Origin: Leptospiraceae bacterium
Lineage (GTDB): Bacteria; Spirochaetota; Leptospiria; Leptospirales; Leptospiraceae
Reading direction: 5' to 3'
DNA: 64,000 bases
NCBI GenBank assembly: GCA_016708435.1
Contig: JADJFV010000013.1
Span: 46,955-110,954 of the forward strand
The position numbers were made by a program, and so were the translations under genes. Shown here piece by piece: positions 1 to 7,471 of the stretch. Under the pieces are notes generated by a model that was not told where the DNA came from, did not search any database, and saw only the letters and a list, made by a program, of their open reading frames with translations. Position 1 is the stretch's first letter, and the number at the start of each line of letters is the position of its first letter.

Positions 1-1027
1 AGAATAATATTTGCTGACGTATTCTTAAATCCAATCCAGGATTTACTGATTTTACATAGTCTGAAATACCAGGTCCGTTAATACCGGTATACAGGTTATT
101 AACCCCTACCAAGTTATCGACTAAATTATCTATGGATCTGTTTGCAAATCTGGATTCAATTACGTTTGCGCGTTTAATACCGTTTGACCGCAGTGTCAGT
201 CCGGCGGGATAACCAAGTTTATTATCGCGAATGAATTCTATATGGTTTGAAAATTGAAGTAATAGGGTTGTCAATGCAAATTGTTGTGAAGAAAAGTAAA
301 TGCTTCCTAAACCAGCAGTGGGAAGTTCGTTTACGTAGTTGGAACCAGATTCTTTCCATTGACTATGTAATTCTTTAACAGATATATAATACAAGGATAC
401 CAATTGCTTCATAGTATCTAGTCTTCTTGCTGTAAGTGCTGAGCATACGACGGATACTGAAGTGTTTGCGTTTGCATCCGAAAATAATAAAAATTCAATG
501 GTAGGAAGTCCCTTTTGTAGTTTATTCAATGTGGACACATTCGCAGAGTTGATTGCTGTTGAGCCGGCGATGAAAGAATTGATTCCGTTTATATCGGGGG
601 TTATATTATCAGTAAAATTCAAAACCCAGGGATCTATGCTTTCATAGAATCCTCCAAATTGAGCCGGACCAAATTGGATAATTTCGATTTGCTTCACAAT
701 GCTTGCATTTTTTTTCCAACCTGATTGTAGATTCAAGAGAGACCTTGCATTATTCGAACAGTCTCCGCTGTAGGTTTGTGCATTCGTATTAAATTCGTTA
801 GCCGCTTGTTCCAAATCAGAATAGGATTTTAAAATCACATTTTTAGATACATTGGAAAGAAGAGGCAATGGATTAAATTCTTTTAACCGATTGTGAAGAA
901 TGCCGTTTATGCTTGCCATTCTAGATTCTCCATTTTGATTTGCGCGAGAGCAATAGATCAAAAGGAGGATGGTTGAGAGTGTCGCACTTAGTTTAAAAAT
1001 AAAAATTTGCTTTAATTTGATGTTCAT
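1..1027 (-). CDS. Imelysin (peptidase M75)-family lipoprotein, partial
   Basis: An open frame of 342 codons starts at ATG 1027 and leaves the window without a stop, so the C-terminus is missing. The N-terminus is a lipoprotein signal: charged start, hydrophobic stretch, then LLLIYC, a spirochaete-type lipobox with Cys about residue 27. Family signatures seen are GLPTIEFLLF (compare the imelysin GxHxxE region, here with Pro where His is usual) and IEFIRDNKLGYPAGL near the middle. Imelysin proteins are surface or periplasmic and are linked to iron uptake; they are not proven proteases. The gene lies 72 bases downstream of the NHL lipoprotein on the same strand and probably shares its Fur-like operator at 2249-2265. 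Leptospira has imelysin-type lipoproteins such as LruB, but I cannot say whether this is its orthologue. Family call fairly sure, function inferred. Confidence 0.82.
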   Translation of the reverse strand, partial: MNIKLKQIFIFKLSATLSTILLLIYCSRANQNGESRMASINGILHNRLKEFNPLPLLSNVSKNVILKSYSDLEQAANEFNTNAQTYSGDCSNNARSLLNLQSGWKKNASIVKQIEIIQFGPAQFGGFYESIDPWVLNFTDNITPDINGINSFIAGSTAINSANVSTLNKLQKGLPTIEFLLFSDANANTSVSVVCSALTARRLDTMKQLVSLYYISVKELHSQWKESGSNYVNELPTAGLGSIYFSSQQFALTTLLLQFSNHIEFIRDNKLGYPAGLTLRSNGIKRANVIESRFANRSIDNLVDNLVGVNNLYTGINGPGISDYVKSVNPGLDLRIRQQILF

Positions 1028-1099
1028 GTATTTGCCTTTGAATCACACCCGCTTTCAATTTTTTTATAAGCGGGTTTAAAGAAGTATTGTTTGATGAGA

Positions 1100-2215
1100 T
1101 TAAAAAAGAATCTTTCTAATTTTGCTATTCGTCCCCCCGCCTGTGGTTGAAACATATAGAATGGTATATTCCTTATTAAAAGCTAATCCTCTTGGCTTAC
1201 TAAACGTAGCAACACTTGCTGTGCCATCCGTATTTCCATCGGTTCCAGCTAATCCTGCAATTGTAGTCACAACTCCAGTGGACGTAACTTTACGAATAGT
1301 CTGATTTGCTCCATCGGCTACATAGACGTTATTGCTAGCGTCAATTGCGAGTCCATACGGACCATTGAACCTAGCAGAAATTCCATTTCCGTCTGTTGCT
1401 CCTGATTCACTTGCAATAGACCCAGCCAAAGTTGTAACATCACCTGTGGTGGAAATTTTACGAATAGAATTATTTTTGCTGTCGGCAAATAGGATATTGC
1501 CGGAAGAGTCTACAACAACTCCTTTCGGTTCATTTAAAAGAGCTGTTGTTCCATTTGCATTCAAATAACCGGAGATTGAGGAAATAGAACCAGCTGTAGT
1601 AGTAACTTCAGTGGTTGATAAACTTCGGATTTGATAGTTTAAAACATCGGCTACGATTACTTTATCAGTTAAGGCATTATAAAAAATTCCTTCTGGCTTG
1701 CTAAATCTCGCTGCTGTGAGAGTTCCATTTGCAAAAGATCTAGCACCATAGGTTCCAGCGTAGTTGGTGGCTGTTCCGTCGACTGCAATTTTTACGATAT
1801 TATTTCCCACTGTCGCAGTACCGGTATTAGCCACGTAAAGAACTCCATTTTTATCTATCGCAATTCCTTCCGGATTATTTAACTCCGGTCCTGACGTACC
1901 TTGACCAGCTTTTGTATCTGCTAGAATGGTAACAGTGGTTTCGTTTACTATTTTCTTAATTTGGTTGTTTTTACTGTCTGTAATATAGATAGCTCCATCG
2001 GAGCCAACTGTTATTGCTTCTGGTTGGTTAATTCCTGTTACAGCCAGAGTAGATACTGTAATTTTGCTGGAGGGCTTCGGAGTCATTTGCAAAGCGAGTG
2101 CTGCTAGAGCAAGGCTCTGGCTAGATTGCTCTTTCTTTTCTTGGGGACAATTCACAAGACTCAATAGAATTGATATCGAAATAAAACCTTTCAGTAAAGG
2201 TGTCTTTAGTTTCAT
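1100..2215 (-). CDS. NHL-repeat beta-propeller lipoprotein
   Basis: A 371-residue protein with a lipoprotein signal peptide ending LSLVNC (Cys about residue 23), so it is probably anchored in a membrane. The rest is a run of about five NHL repeats, each with a pattern like GIAIDKNGVLYVANT followed by an IRKI or IKKI strand and a TLAG or TTIAG turn, which should fold as a single beta-propeller. NHL propellers usually bind proteins or ligands; no catalytic residues are evident. The start ATG has GGAAAG upstream. It is the first gene of a leftward pair with the imelysin-family lipoprotein, and a perfect Fur-like palindrome sits 33 bases upstream of the start, so iron or metal control is likely. 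Specific role unknown. Confidence 0.85.
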   Translation of the reverse strand: MKLKTPLLKGFISISILLSLVNCPQEKKEQSSQSLALAALALQMTPKPSSKITVSTLAVTGINQPEAITVGSDGAIYITDSKNNQIKKIVNETTVTILADTKAGQGTSGPELNNPEGIAIDKNGVLYVANTGTATVGNNIVKIAVDGTATNYAGTYGARSFANGTLTAARFSKPEGIFYNALTDKVIVADVLNYQIRSLSTTEVTTTAGSISSISGYLNANGTTALLNEPKGVVVDSSGNILFADSKNNSIRKISTTGDVTTLAGSIASESGATDGNGISARFNGPYGLAIDASNNVYVADGANQTIRKVTSTGVVTTIAGLAGTDGNTDGTASVATFSKPRGLAFNKEYTILYVSTTGGGTNSKIRKILF

Positions 2216-2248
2216 TTTACTTTCCTTAAAATTATTATAATTCTAAAT

Positions 2249-2265
2249 TTGAGAATGATTCTCAA
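2249..2265. promoter_or_regulatory. Fur/PerR-family operator candidate
   Basis: TTGAGAATGATTCTCAA is a perfect 8-bp inverted repeat around one central base. It fits the 7-1-7 Fur box pattern TGAnAATnATTnTCA. It lies 33 bases upstream of the NHL lipoprotein start and about 100 bases upstream of the divergent hsp20 promoter, so the leftward lipoprotein-imelysin pair is the more likely target. Confidence 0.7.
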
Positions 2266-2367
2266 TAACATGTTTATATATCTCCCATCCCAGTCAACTG
2301 AAATTGTAGTGCAAGGTTGAAAAAATCTTCTTACTGAGAAAATTTTTTTTATTCAGTATGAACTTTT

Positions 2368-2395
2368 TTGAAAATTAGCACTCTATATGTATAAG
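2368..2395 (+). promoter_or_regulatory. Putative hsp20 promoter
   Basis: TTGAAA (2368-2373) and TATAAG (2390-2395) are separated by 16 bases and resemble a housekeeping -35/-10 pair. The -10 box lies inside the first CIRCE element, which suits HrcA repression. Confidence 0.45.
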
Positions 2396-2401
2396 TGCTA
2401 A
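2375..2401 (+). promoter_or_regulatory. CIRCE element 1 (HrcA operator)
   Basis: TTAGCACTC, a 9-base spacer, then AAGTGCTAA. This matches the CIRCE consensus TTAGCACTC-N9-GAGTGCTAA with one mismatch in the right arm. It overlaps the putative core promoter of the hsp20 pair. Confidence 0.92.
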
Positions 2402-2407
2402 TAAATA

Positions 2408-2434
2408 TTAGCACTGGATGATATAGAGTGCTAA
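2408..2434 (+). promoter_or_regulatory. CIRCE element 2 (HrcA operator)
   Basis: TTAGCACTG, a 9-base spacer, then GAGTGCTAA: CIRCE with one mismatch in the left arm. It begins 6 bases after element 1 and ends just before the Shine-Dalgarno AAGGAG of the first hsp20, so it would lie in the mRNA leader as well as on the DNA. Confidence 0.92.
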
Positions 2435-2448
2435 AAGGAGATACTACT

Positions 2449-2898
2449 ATGCTACTGAATGTAATTGAACGAAATGGATATGGTCAATCCCTATGGAATG
2501 AGTTAGATAGGCTTCATGATGAGCTTTCCGGCGGCTTTTTCTCTCGCGGGGGCTCTACACGTGGTTTTCATAATCCACCGGTGAATGTTTATATCAACAA
2601 GGATGATGTTTTGCTGACTGCGTTGGTTCATGGATTTGATCCTTCCGATATAGAGCTTTCGATTATCGAGAATAGAATTCAAATAAAAGGCACAAACAAG
2701 AGAGTCGAAAATCAAGATGGATATGAAATTCACTGCCAAGAGGTAGAGAATAGGAATTTTGATCGAACAGTCGAATTGCCATTTAGGGTAGATGCCAACA
2801 AAGCTGATGCTAAATTCAAAAATGGAATTTTGAGTGTGAATCTATCTAAAGCGGAAGCGGATAAGCCAAAGAAAATTACTGTCCAAATCGAGAATTAA
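2449..2898 (+). CDS. Small heat-shock protein Hsp20 (first copy)
   Basis: A 149-residue small heat-shock protein, an ATP-independent holdase that keeps unfolding proteins soluble in the cytoplasm. The alpha-crystallin domain covers about residues 45-145, from VNVYINKDDVLLTALVHGF to a C-terminal GILSVNLSK strand typical of the family. I chose ATG 2449 because AAAGGAGA precedes it at good spacing; the frame is open back to a GTG at 2428, but that codon lies inside CIRCE element 2. The second hsp20 follows after 16 bases, so the two form an operon. The pair should be repressed by HrcA at two CIRCE sites and induced by heat. Leptospira is known to have a paired hsp15/hsp20 operon. Confidence 0.95.
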   Translation: MLLNVIERNGYGQSLWNELDRLHDELSGGFFSRGGSTRGFHNPPVNVYINKDDVLLTALVHGFDPSDIELSIIENRIQIKGTNKRVENQDGYEIHCQEVENRNFDRTVELPFRVDANKADAKFKNGILSVNLSKAEADKPKKITVQIEN

Positions 2899-2914
2899 CT
2901 TAAAGGAGAATACA

Positions 2915-3304
2915 ATGTTACAACAAGAAATGCAAAAACAAGAAACTTCCAGTCAGACCGTTGAAAAGGTAAATAAGCGTTATATTACGCCTTCAGTAAA
3001 TATCTATGAATCGGCAGATGAAACCAAAATCGTATTTGATATGCCCGGAGTAGATGAGAAGTCAGTAGAAATTTCTTACGAGAAAGACGTTTTAACTATC
3101 GAAGGAAAGAATTCTTATTCTGTTCCAGAAGGATTCGAAGGAGCTTACATTGGATTTAAGACTGGAGATTATTTGCGAAAGTTTAATGTGAATAAGCCGG
3201 TTGATTTAGAAAAATCAAGGGCAATCATGAAAAATGGAAAATTAACACTTCATCTTTCAAAAGTAAAGCCAAATACCACTAAGATCGAGGTTAAGGCTGA
3301 GTAG
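2915..3304 (+). CDS. Small heat-shock protein Hsp20 (second copy)
   Basis: A 129-residue Hsp20-family chaperone. The alpha-crystallin domain begins about residue 26 (SVNIYESADETKIVFDMPG) and ends with GKLTLHLSK. AAAGGAG stands 8 bases before the ATG. It is clearly a diverged paralogue of the preceding gene, not a recent copy, with a shorter N-terminal arm. The two may form mixed oligomers, as paired small heat-shock proteins do in other bacteria (inference). It is probably co-transcribed from the double-CIRCE promoter; a hairpin with a T-tract follows at 3334-3410. Confidence 0.95.
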   Translation: MLQQEMQKQETSSQTVEKVNKRYITPSVNIYESADETKIVFDMPGVDEKSVEISYEKDVLTIEGKNSYSVPEGFEGAYIGFKTGDYLRKFNVNKPVDLEKSRAIMKNGKLTLHLSKVKPNTTKIEVKAE

Positions 3305-3333
3305 TCTCTAATAGGATATTCCCTTTTTTCTTA

Positions 3334-3410
3334 GGGCTGTGTAAAAAGTTTGTCTCAGACAAAAAAATGCGATTCAGTTAGCATTGACTTTTTACCCAGC
3401 CAGTTTTTTT
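3334..3410 (+). terminator. Branched hairpin with T-tract, possible MITE remnant
   Basis: Arms 3335-3349 and 3387-3401 pair at 14 of 15 positions (left arm GGCTGTGTAAAAAGT). Inside them are two smaller inverted repeats: TTTGTCT/AGACAAA at 3349-3363 and AATGC/GCATT at 3366-3385. The RNA could therefore fold as a three-way junction. A run of seven T follows at 3404-3410, which fits a rho-independent terminator for the hsp20 operon. The long, nearly perfect arms also resemble the ends of a miniature inverted-repeat transposable element. Confidence 0.6.
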
Positions 3411-3470
3411 GGTCTATATTTATAAACATAAATATCTTGACAATGAGCTGCTACTTTTCAGAATTTAGAT

Positions 3471-3860
3471 ATGAAAAAAATCATAAGCCTCATTACAATC
3501 TTATCTTTTCTAATTCTAACGCTCACCCAATGCTCTACAACCACAAATGTAAAACTTCTGCCTGCTAAGGACAGTGCAAATGTAGAAGCTATTTGGAAGG
3601 GGAAGACAGTTGGAAAAGGTGCAGAATTTTCCCTTACCGTTTCCAATTTCATTTTGGAGGATAGAGATTTAATATTATTGAAAGAAGGAAAGCAACTCAC
3701 CAAAGTTCATTTAGAGGTTACTCCTTCTTTGCCGGTTCTTTTTTTGGGTTGGTTAGCATTCGGTATTCCCTATCTTTGGGTCTCAGCCGTTAAAGAATAC
3801 CAAATGTTTGATCTATCCGTAGATTTGAAACGTGCGGCTACTGAAGTTAGTCCACAATAG
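3471..3860 (+). CDS. Small lipoprotein, unknown function
   Basis: A 129-residue protein with a lipoprotein signal ending LTLTQC (Cys about residue 21). A beta-rich middle follows, and then a second hydrophobic segment at about residues 84-105 (LPVLFLGWLAFGIPYLWV), so it may be both lipid-anchored and membrane-inserted. I do not recognise a named family. It stands alone between the hsp20 operon and a convergent enoyl-CoA hydratase-like gene whose stop lies 2 bases away. Confidence 0.75.
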   Translation: MKKIISLITILSFLILTLTQCSTTTNVKLLPAKDSANVEAIWKGKTVGKGAEFSLTVSNFILEDRDLILLKEGKQLTKVHLEVTPSLPVLFLGWLAFGIPYLWVSAVKEYQMFDLSVDLKRAATEVSPQ

Positions 3861-3861
3861 A

Positions 3862-4653
3862 CTAACAATCACGAAAAACTGCTTTTCTCTTTTCTTCGAT
3901 TGCTTTAATGCTTTCCATAAAATCTTCTGAAAGAAAGTTTTGAGCCTGTCCTTCTGCTTCTTTTCGAAGTGCTGCTTGCAAAGCTTCATAGTCACTGGAA
4001 TTTTTCTTGAGTAGTCGAAGAGCAAGCGGACCGCTTTCACTTAAATTGATAGCAAGTTCAGTTGCGCGTCTGATTACATCGTCAAAAGGAACTACATCGT
4101 GACAAAGTCCCATGCGATAGGCTTCCTGTCCTGTTAGAATTTCGCCTAACATCAGCAGATAATTTGCCTTATCTAATCCAAATAATTCTTTTACTAAGTA
4201 AGAAGATCCCATTCCAGGATGAATTCCAAGTTTTACAAAATTAAAAGAATATTTACTTTCCATAGAGAATACACGTAAATCGCAAGCAAATGCTAGTGAC
4301 AATGCTGCACCAATTGCATGTCCGTTTACAGCAGCGACTACGGGAAAGGGGAGAGTGCGAACTGATAAAAAGAAATTGTAGAAGGTAAACATATCTCTTC
4401 GATTTTCTTCAAATGTCTTTTCATGAAAAGATTTGAGAAAACTTAGATTTCCGCCAGAGGAAAATACATTATTTCTCCCGGAGATAATTAGGCAGCGTGG
4501 AAGTGGGTCTCGATTTTTTAGAGATTGGATATAATTGTAAAATTCTTGTCCCATTTCCCAGGTCATAGAATTTTTAGTTTCCGCATGATTTAAATAAAGC
4601 ATTTCAATTTTAACTGAATCGAGTTCGATTGTTTCCGTTTCCAAGTATTGCAT
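3862..4653 (-). CDS. Enoyl-CoA hydratase/isomerase (crotonase) family protein
   Basis: A 263-residue protein of the usual crotonase length. The oxyanion-hole segments are visible: RNNVFSSGGNLSFL (about residues 60-73) and VNGHAIGAALSLAFACD (about 104-120), followed by LGIHPGMGS and LTGQEAYRMGL. By eye, the two catalytic glutamates of classical enoyl-CoA hydratase (rat Glu144 and Glu164) are not at their expected places, so the reaction may be isomerisation, thioester chemistry or another crotonase activity rather than hydration. AGGGG precedes the ATG. No fatty-acid genes are adjacent, so the pathway cannot be read from context. Confidence 0.85.
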   Translation of the reverse strand: MQYLETETIELDSVKIEMLYLNHAETKNSMTWEMGQEFYNYIQSLKNRDPLPRCLIISGRNNVFSSGGNLSFLKSFHEKTFEENRRDMFTFYNFFLSVRTLPFPVVAAVNGHAIGAALSLAFACDLRVFSMESKYSFNFVKLGIHPGMGSSYLVKELFGLDKANYLLMLGEILTGQEAYRMGLCHDVVPFDDVIRRATELAINLSESGPLALRLLKKNSSDYEALQAALRKEAEGQAQNFLSEDFMESIKAIEEKRKAVFRDC

Positions 4654-4738
4654 AAATTAATCCCCTTAAACGCCTCTCCATTTTCTAGATAAGCTACGTA
4701 GACATTCCAAAAAAACTCTCAATTTTGCAAATTGTAAT

Positions 4739-6049
4739 TTGCTAATTTCGATAAAAAGTGACGATATTGAAATCATGGCAGTCGGCAGAACAGATTCAAT
4801 GCAAGAACTCATCACCCTGATGGATACTATTTATGGGGAAACCATCATAGGTACTGATGTTAATCTTATTAAACACCTGTTTTATTACTTAAGATTTGAT
4901 AACACTGAGTTTGTTTTTGAATACGATGATCGAATGATGTCTGTGGTTGTTCATAATGTTTTGCAAGATTTTGTAGAGCTGAATGTTCCTGATTTTTCGG
5001 AAGCGAGTTCAAGAAGAGCAAAAATCAAATTTGAAATCATCAATGTTCTTTATATTTTTGAAGTTATCATTGAAGACATTCGAAGCTCCATCGTAAAAAT
5101 CAAACTTCCAACTGAATTACAATCTGCTGAGATGCGTCAATATCGTCGTGTTGCCTGTGACGATTTATTCATGGACTTTATTATTTTGTTCAAATCATTT
5201 AAAGGCGGACGTTATGTGAGTGGGGATAATATTCATGCTGAGAGGCAGTTTACTCATCTTTTCCGCGAAATAAAATTTGATGTTCCCAATTTGAAATTAA
5301 TGAATATGATTGTAACAGATTATATTCGAAAAGTTTCTGATGAATATGAATTGGTGATTTACAAAATGGGAGATGGTCATGATTTTATAAAGAACACTCT
5401 TTCTAAAGATAACAAAACAATTTATATTTCAGATTGTGCAAATGCAGATTCATATATAGAAGATTTAAAATCAAAAAATTATAAAACATTTTTTGAAGTT
5501 TATCAAGAAAAGATAAAAGACGTAGGTGAGTTTCAAGCTAGAAAGTTTTTTGAAGTAATGCAAAAGAAAGAAAACCGCGCTTTCATGGTTTCTTATATCA
5601 TTGCACCCATTACAATGTTTGATCGAGTCATCGGACATATCAAAGTTTACAGCACTGCTATGGACAAACACATGCTTACCCGCACCGACTTGGAATACAT
5701 TCATGAGATGACCGAGATTTTTAGTTATGGATTAACTAAGATTGCGATTAAAGGAAATACGTTCAATGAAATCTATACAAATACTAGAATCGTAGACATT
5801 AGCATCAGTGGGTTACTATTCGAAATCTCTGATGAGAATTTATTTCAATACTTAAAAAAACATTCGAGTGTTAAAATGTATATTCCGATGGGAAAAAACA
5901 AACTCGAAATCAATGGCGAAATCATTCGTTATATTATTTCTGATGATGGATTTAAACTAGGTGTAAATTTCTTTTCTTCAAATCCGGGTGACATGAAAAT
6001 TCTTGAGACTTATATCTATGAGAAGAAAGGAAATGTGCTATCGGAGTAG
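4739..6049 (+). CDS. DUF1577/PilZ-like Leptospiraceae protein
   Basis: A 436-residue cytoplasmic protein with no signal peptide or membrane segment. A middle segment has RQYRRV (about residue 134), which resembles the RxxxR entry of PilZ domains, and the C-terminus (about 355-430) has DISISGLLFEI and a GEIIRYIISDDGFKLGVNF strand pair like a PilZ barrel. The layout matches DUF1577 proteins described mainly from Leptospira. A role in c-di-GMP or related signalling is an inference only. The TTG start has no clear Shine-Dalgarno; ATG 4775 (residue 13) is an alternative. A second member lies at 14179-15201. Confidence 0.72.
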   Translation: MLISIKSDDIEIMAVGRTDSMQELITLMDTIYGETIIGTDVNLIKHLFYYLRFDNTEFVFEYDDRMMSVVVHNVLQDFVELNVPDFSEASSRRAKIKFEIINVLYIFEVIIEDIRSSIVKIKLPTELQSAEMRQYRRVACDDLFMDFIILFKSFKGGRYVSGDNIHAERQFTHLFREIKFDVPNLKLMNMIVTDYIRKVSDEYELVIYKMGDGHDFIKNTLSKDNKTIYISDCANADSYIEDLKSKNYKTFFEVYQEKIKDVGEFQARKFFEVMQKKENRAFMVSYIIAPITMFDRVIGHIKVYSTAMDKHMLTRTDLEYIHEMTEIFSYGLTKIAIKGNTFNEIYTNTRIVDISISGLLFEISDENLFQYLKKHSSVKMYIPMGKNKLEINGEIIRYIISDDGFKLGVNFFSSNPGDMKILETYIYEKKGNVLSE

Positions 6050-6065
6050 ATATCTATTTTACTTT

Positions 6066-6311
6066 TTAATAGGCATCTTTACGATGAGAAATTTTAAATA
6101 CAGTGATTATTCTATTAAATAAATCGGCTTCAAAGAAAATTCTAAAATCACCTTGTCTAATTCTATAGATATTCGAATTGACTAATTTAAAAGAATCAAT
6201 GCTTATCGCGGTTTCTAGTGATTTAATCCTTTTGTAGATTTTCTCAATGTCTGTTCTAGAAATTCCTTTCAAATCTTTATCTATCGCTTCTTGAATTATG
6301 ACTTGATACAT
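6066..6311 (-). CDS. RelE/ParE-superfamily toxin
   Basis: An 81-residue protein of RelE type. It has the compact alpha-alpha-beta layout, the central SNIYRIRQGDFRIFF hairpin (compare YRIRVGDYRIIY) and a C-terminal basic FKISHRKDAY tail that supplies catalytic residues in RelE toxins. RelE proteins cut mRNA on the ribosome; ParE relatives target gyrase instead, and the YR-rich strand favours RelE. The start lies 1 base after the stop of the 79-residue upstream protein, the classic antitoxin-toxin arrangement with antitoxin first. Confidence 0.87.
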   Translation of the reverse strand: MYQVIIQEAIDKDLKGISRTDIEKIYKRIKSLETAISIDSFKLVNSNIYRIRQGDFRIFFEADLFNRIITVFKISHRKDAY

Positions 6312-6312
6312 T

Positions 6313-6552
6313 TTACAGATATTTCTTAAAAAATTGGTCTACGGGAATTGTTTTGCCTTTTCTGGTTTTGCGAATTTTTTCAAGTTCGGCAACAGTATAA
6401 TTATTTTTACTTTTTTTTGCAGGAGGTATAGTCTTTTGGTTTACCTCGTCTATAAATTTTACTAATCTATCGAATTCTTTTTTCGATATGACTACACCAG
6501 AAATTTTACCGTCTATCTTTAAAAATTCATGCTTAATCATTTGCATTTGCAT
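6313..6552 (-). CDS. RelB/Phd-like antitoxin of the RelE toxin
   Basis: A 79-residue protein that begins with a small antitoxin-like N-terminal region (FLKIDGKISGVVISKKEFDRLVKF) and ends in a Lys-rich, probably disordered tail suited to wrapping the toxin. It precedes the toxin by one base and would neutralise it and autoregulate the operon. The start lies in a TGCATT repeat; ATGs at 6552, 6546 and 6540 are all possible and none has a strong Shine-Dalgarno. The antitoxin call rests largely on position and size. Confidence 0.75.
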   Translation of the reverse strand: MQMQMIKHEFLKIDGKISGVVISKKEFDRLVKFIDEVNQKTIPPAKKSKNNYTVAELEKIRKTRKGKTIPVDQFFKKYL

Positions 6553-6598
6553 AGTATTAATTTAAGGAAAGAATAGAAATAGTCAAGATTTTTTTTGT

Positions 6599-7471
6599 CT
6601 AACTTGCTAAGCCTTTCAAAATCTTATGATAGTCATCGACCTTCAATTCTTCCGGACGCAATCGGAGTTCGATTTTATTCTGAGCAAGTGAATCCAATAT
6701 TTCCTTACGCAAGTCAGGGTAATCGCGATTAAACTCTTTTGCATCTAAAAAAGGAGCTTCAGAGATGGACTTGCCAATTGTTTTTCTTTTTCCCCAGAAG
6801 AAAGTTCTTAGGATTAATTCTAACTTATCAATTTGCATTTTAGAATAAGAGTGATTTGTTGGTGTAAACCGTATCAAAGCTGAACTAGCGTCCGGTTTCG
6901 GGTAGAAGCAAGAAGGAGAAATCTTTCTTAGAAAAGAAAATTTTCCAAAGGCAGATACAAAAATCGAAAGCGAAGATATTTCATTGCAGATTCTGTCGGC
7001 AAATTCTTTTTGCACCATAAAAATGGCACCGGTTAAATTGGGGACTGATTTTAAACTAGTAGTAAGAATTTCACTTGTTATGTAATAAGGGAGATTTCCT
7101 GTTAAAAAAATCTTTTCGTCTTTTAAGTTGCTGATTGTGTTTAATACATCGCCTTCGTATAATATAGAGTTTGCGCTATCGAAGTATTCCATCGATTTCA
7201 TATTTTCGATGTAGACTGGATCAATTTCGAATAAAAAAAGTTTTTTGTTAAGAAGAGCGAGCTTGTGTGTGAGCGCACCGAGTCCTATTCCGATTTCGGC
7301 AACCGAATTAGTTTTTGCGAGCGCGTCCTTGTCGATAGAATTGATTATAAAATCTAAAGTATTTGGATCTGTGATAAAATTTTGTCCCCATTTCTTCAGT
7401 GGGTTTGCATTTCTTTCGTCCATGAAGGATCTAATTTTCGAAACGCTGTAATAGGGGTATTCATAACTCAT
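6599..7471 (-). CDS. rsmA: 16S rRNA (A1518/A1519-N6) dimethyltransferase
   Basis: A 290-residue KsgA/RsmA enzyme, which dimethylates two adjacent adenines in helix 45 of 16S rRNA late in small-subunit assembly. Visible motifs are KKWGQNFITDPNTLDFII (about residue 22, usual KxxGQxFL), the SAM loop EIGIGLGALT (about 59), the acidic LFEID strand, and the catalytic NLPYYIT (about 126). Length is normal. Its start overlaps the end of comEC by 11 bases, so the two are probably translated from one leftward message. Confidence 0.96.
   Translation of the reverse strand: MSYEYPYYSVSKIRSFMDERNANPLKKWGQNFITDPNTLDFIINSIDKDALAKTNSVAEIGIGLGALTHKLALLNKKLFLFEIDPVYIENMKSMEYFDSANSILYEGDVLNTISNLKDEKIFLTGNLPYYITSEILTTSLKSVPNLTGAIFMVQKEFADRICNEISSLSIFVSAFGKFSFLRKISPSCFYPKPDASSALIRFTPTNHSYSKMQIDKLELILRTFFWGKRKTIGKSISEAPFLDAKEFNRDYPDLRKEILDSLAQNKIELRLRPEELKVDDYHKILKGLAS

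Noticed and set aside
1122..1568. Two plus-strand frames opposite the NHL lipoprotein
   Set aside because: They are mirror frames of the repeat-rich gene and have no start signals or domains.
2428..2448. GTG 2428 as start of the first hsp20
   Set aside because: The codon lies in the right arm of CIRCE element 2, and ATG 2449 has a good Shine-Dalgarno.
3350..3568. 72-codon plus-strand frame
   Set aside because: It overlaps the hairpin and the lipoprotein gene in another frame and has no recognisable product.
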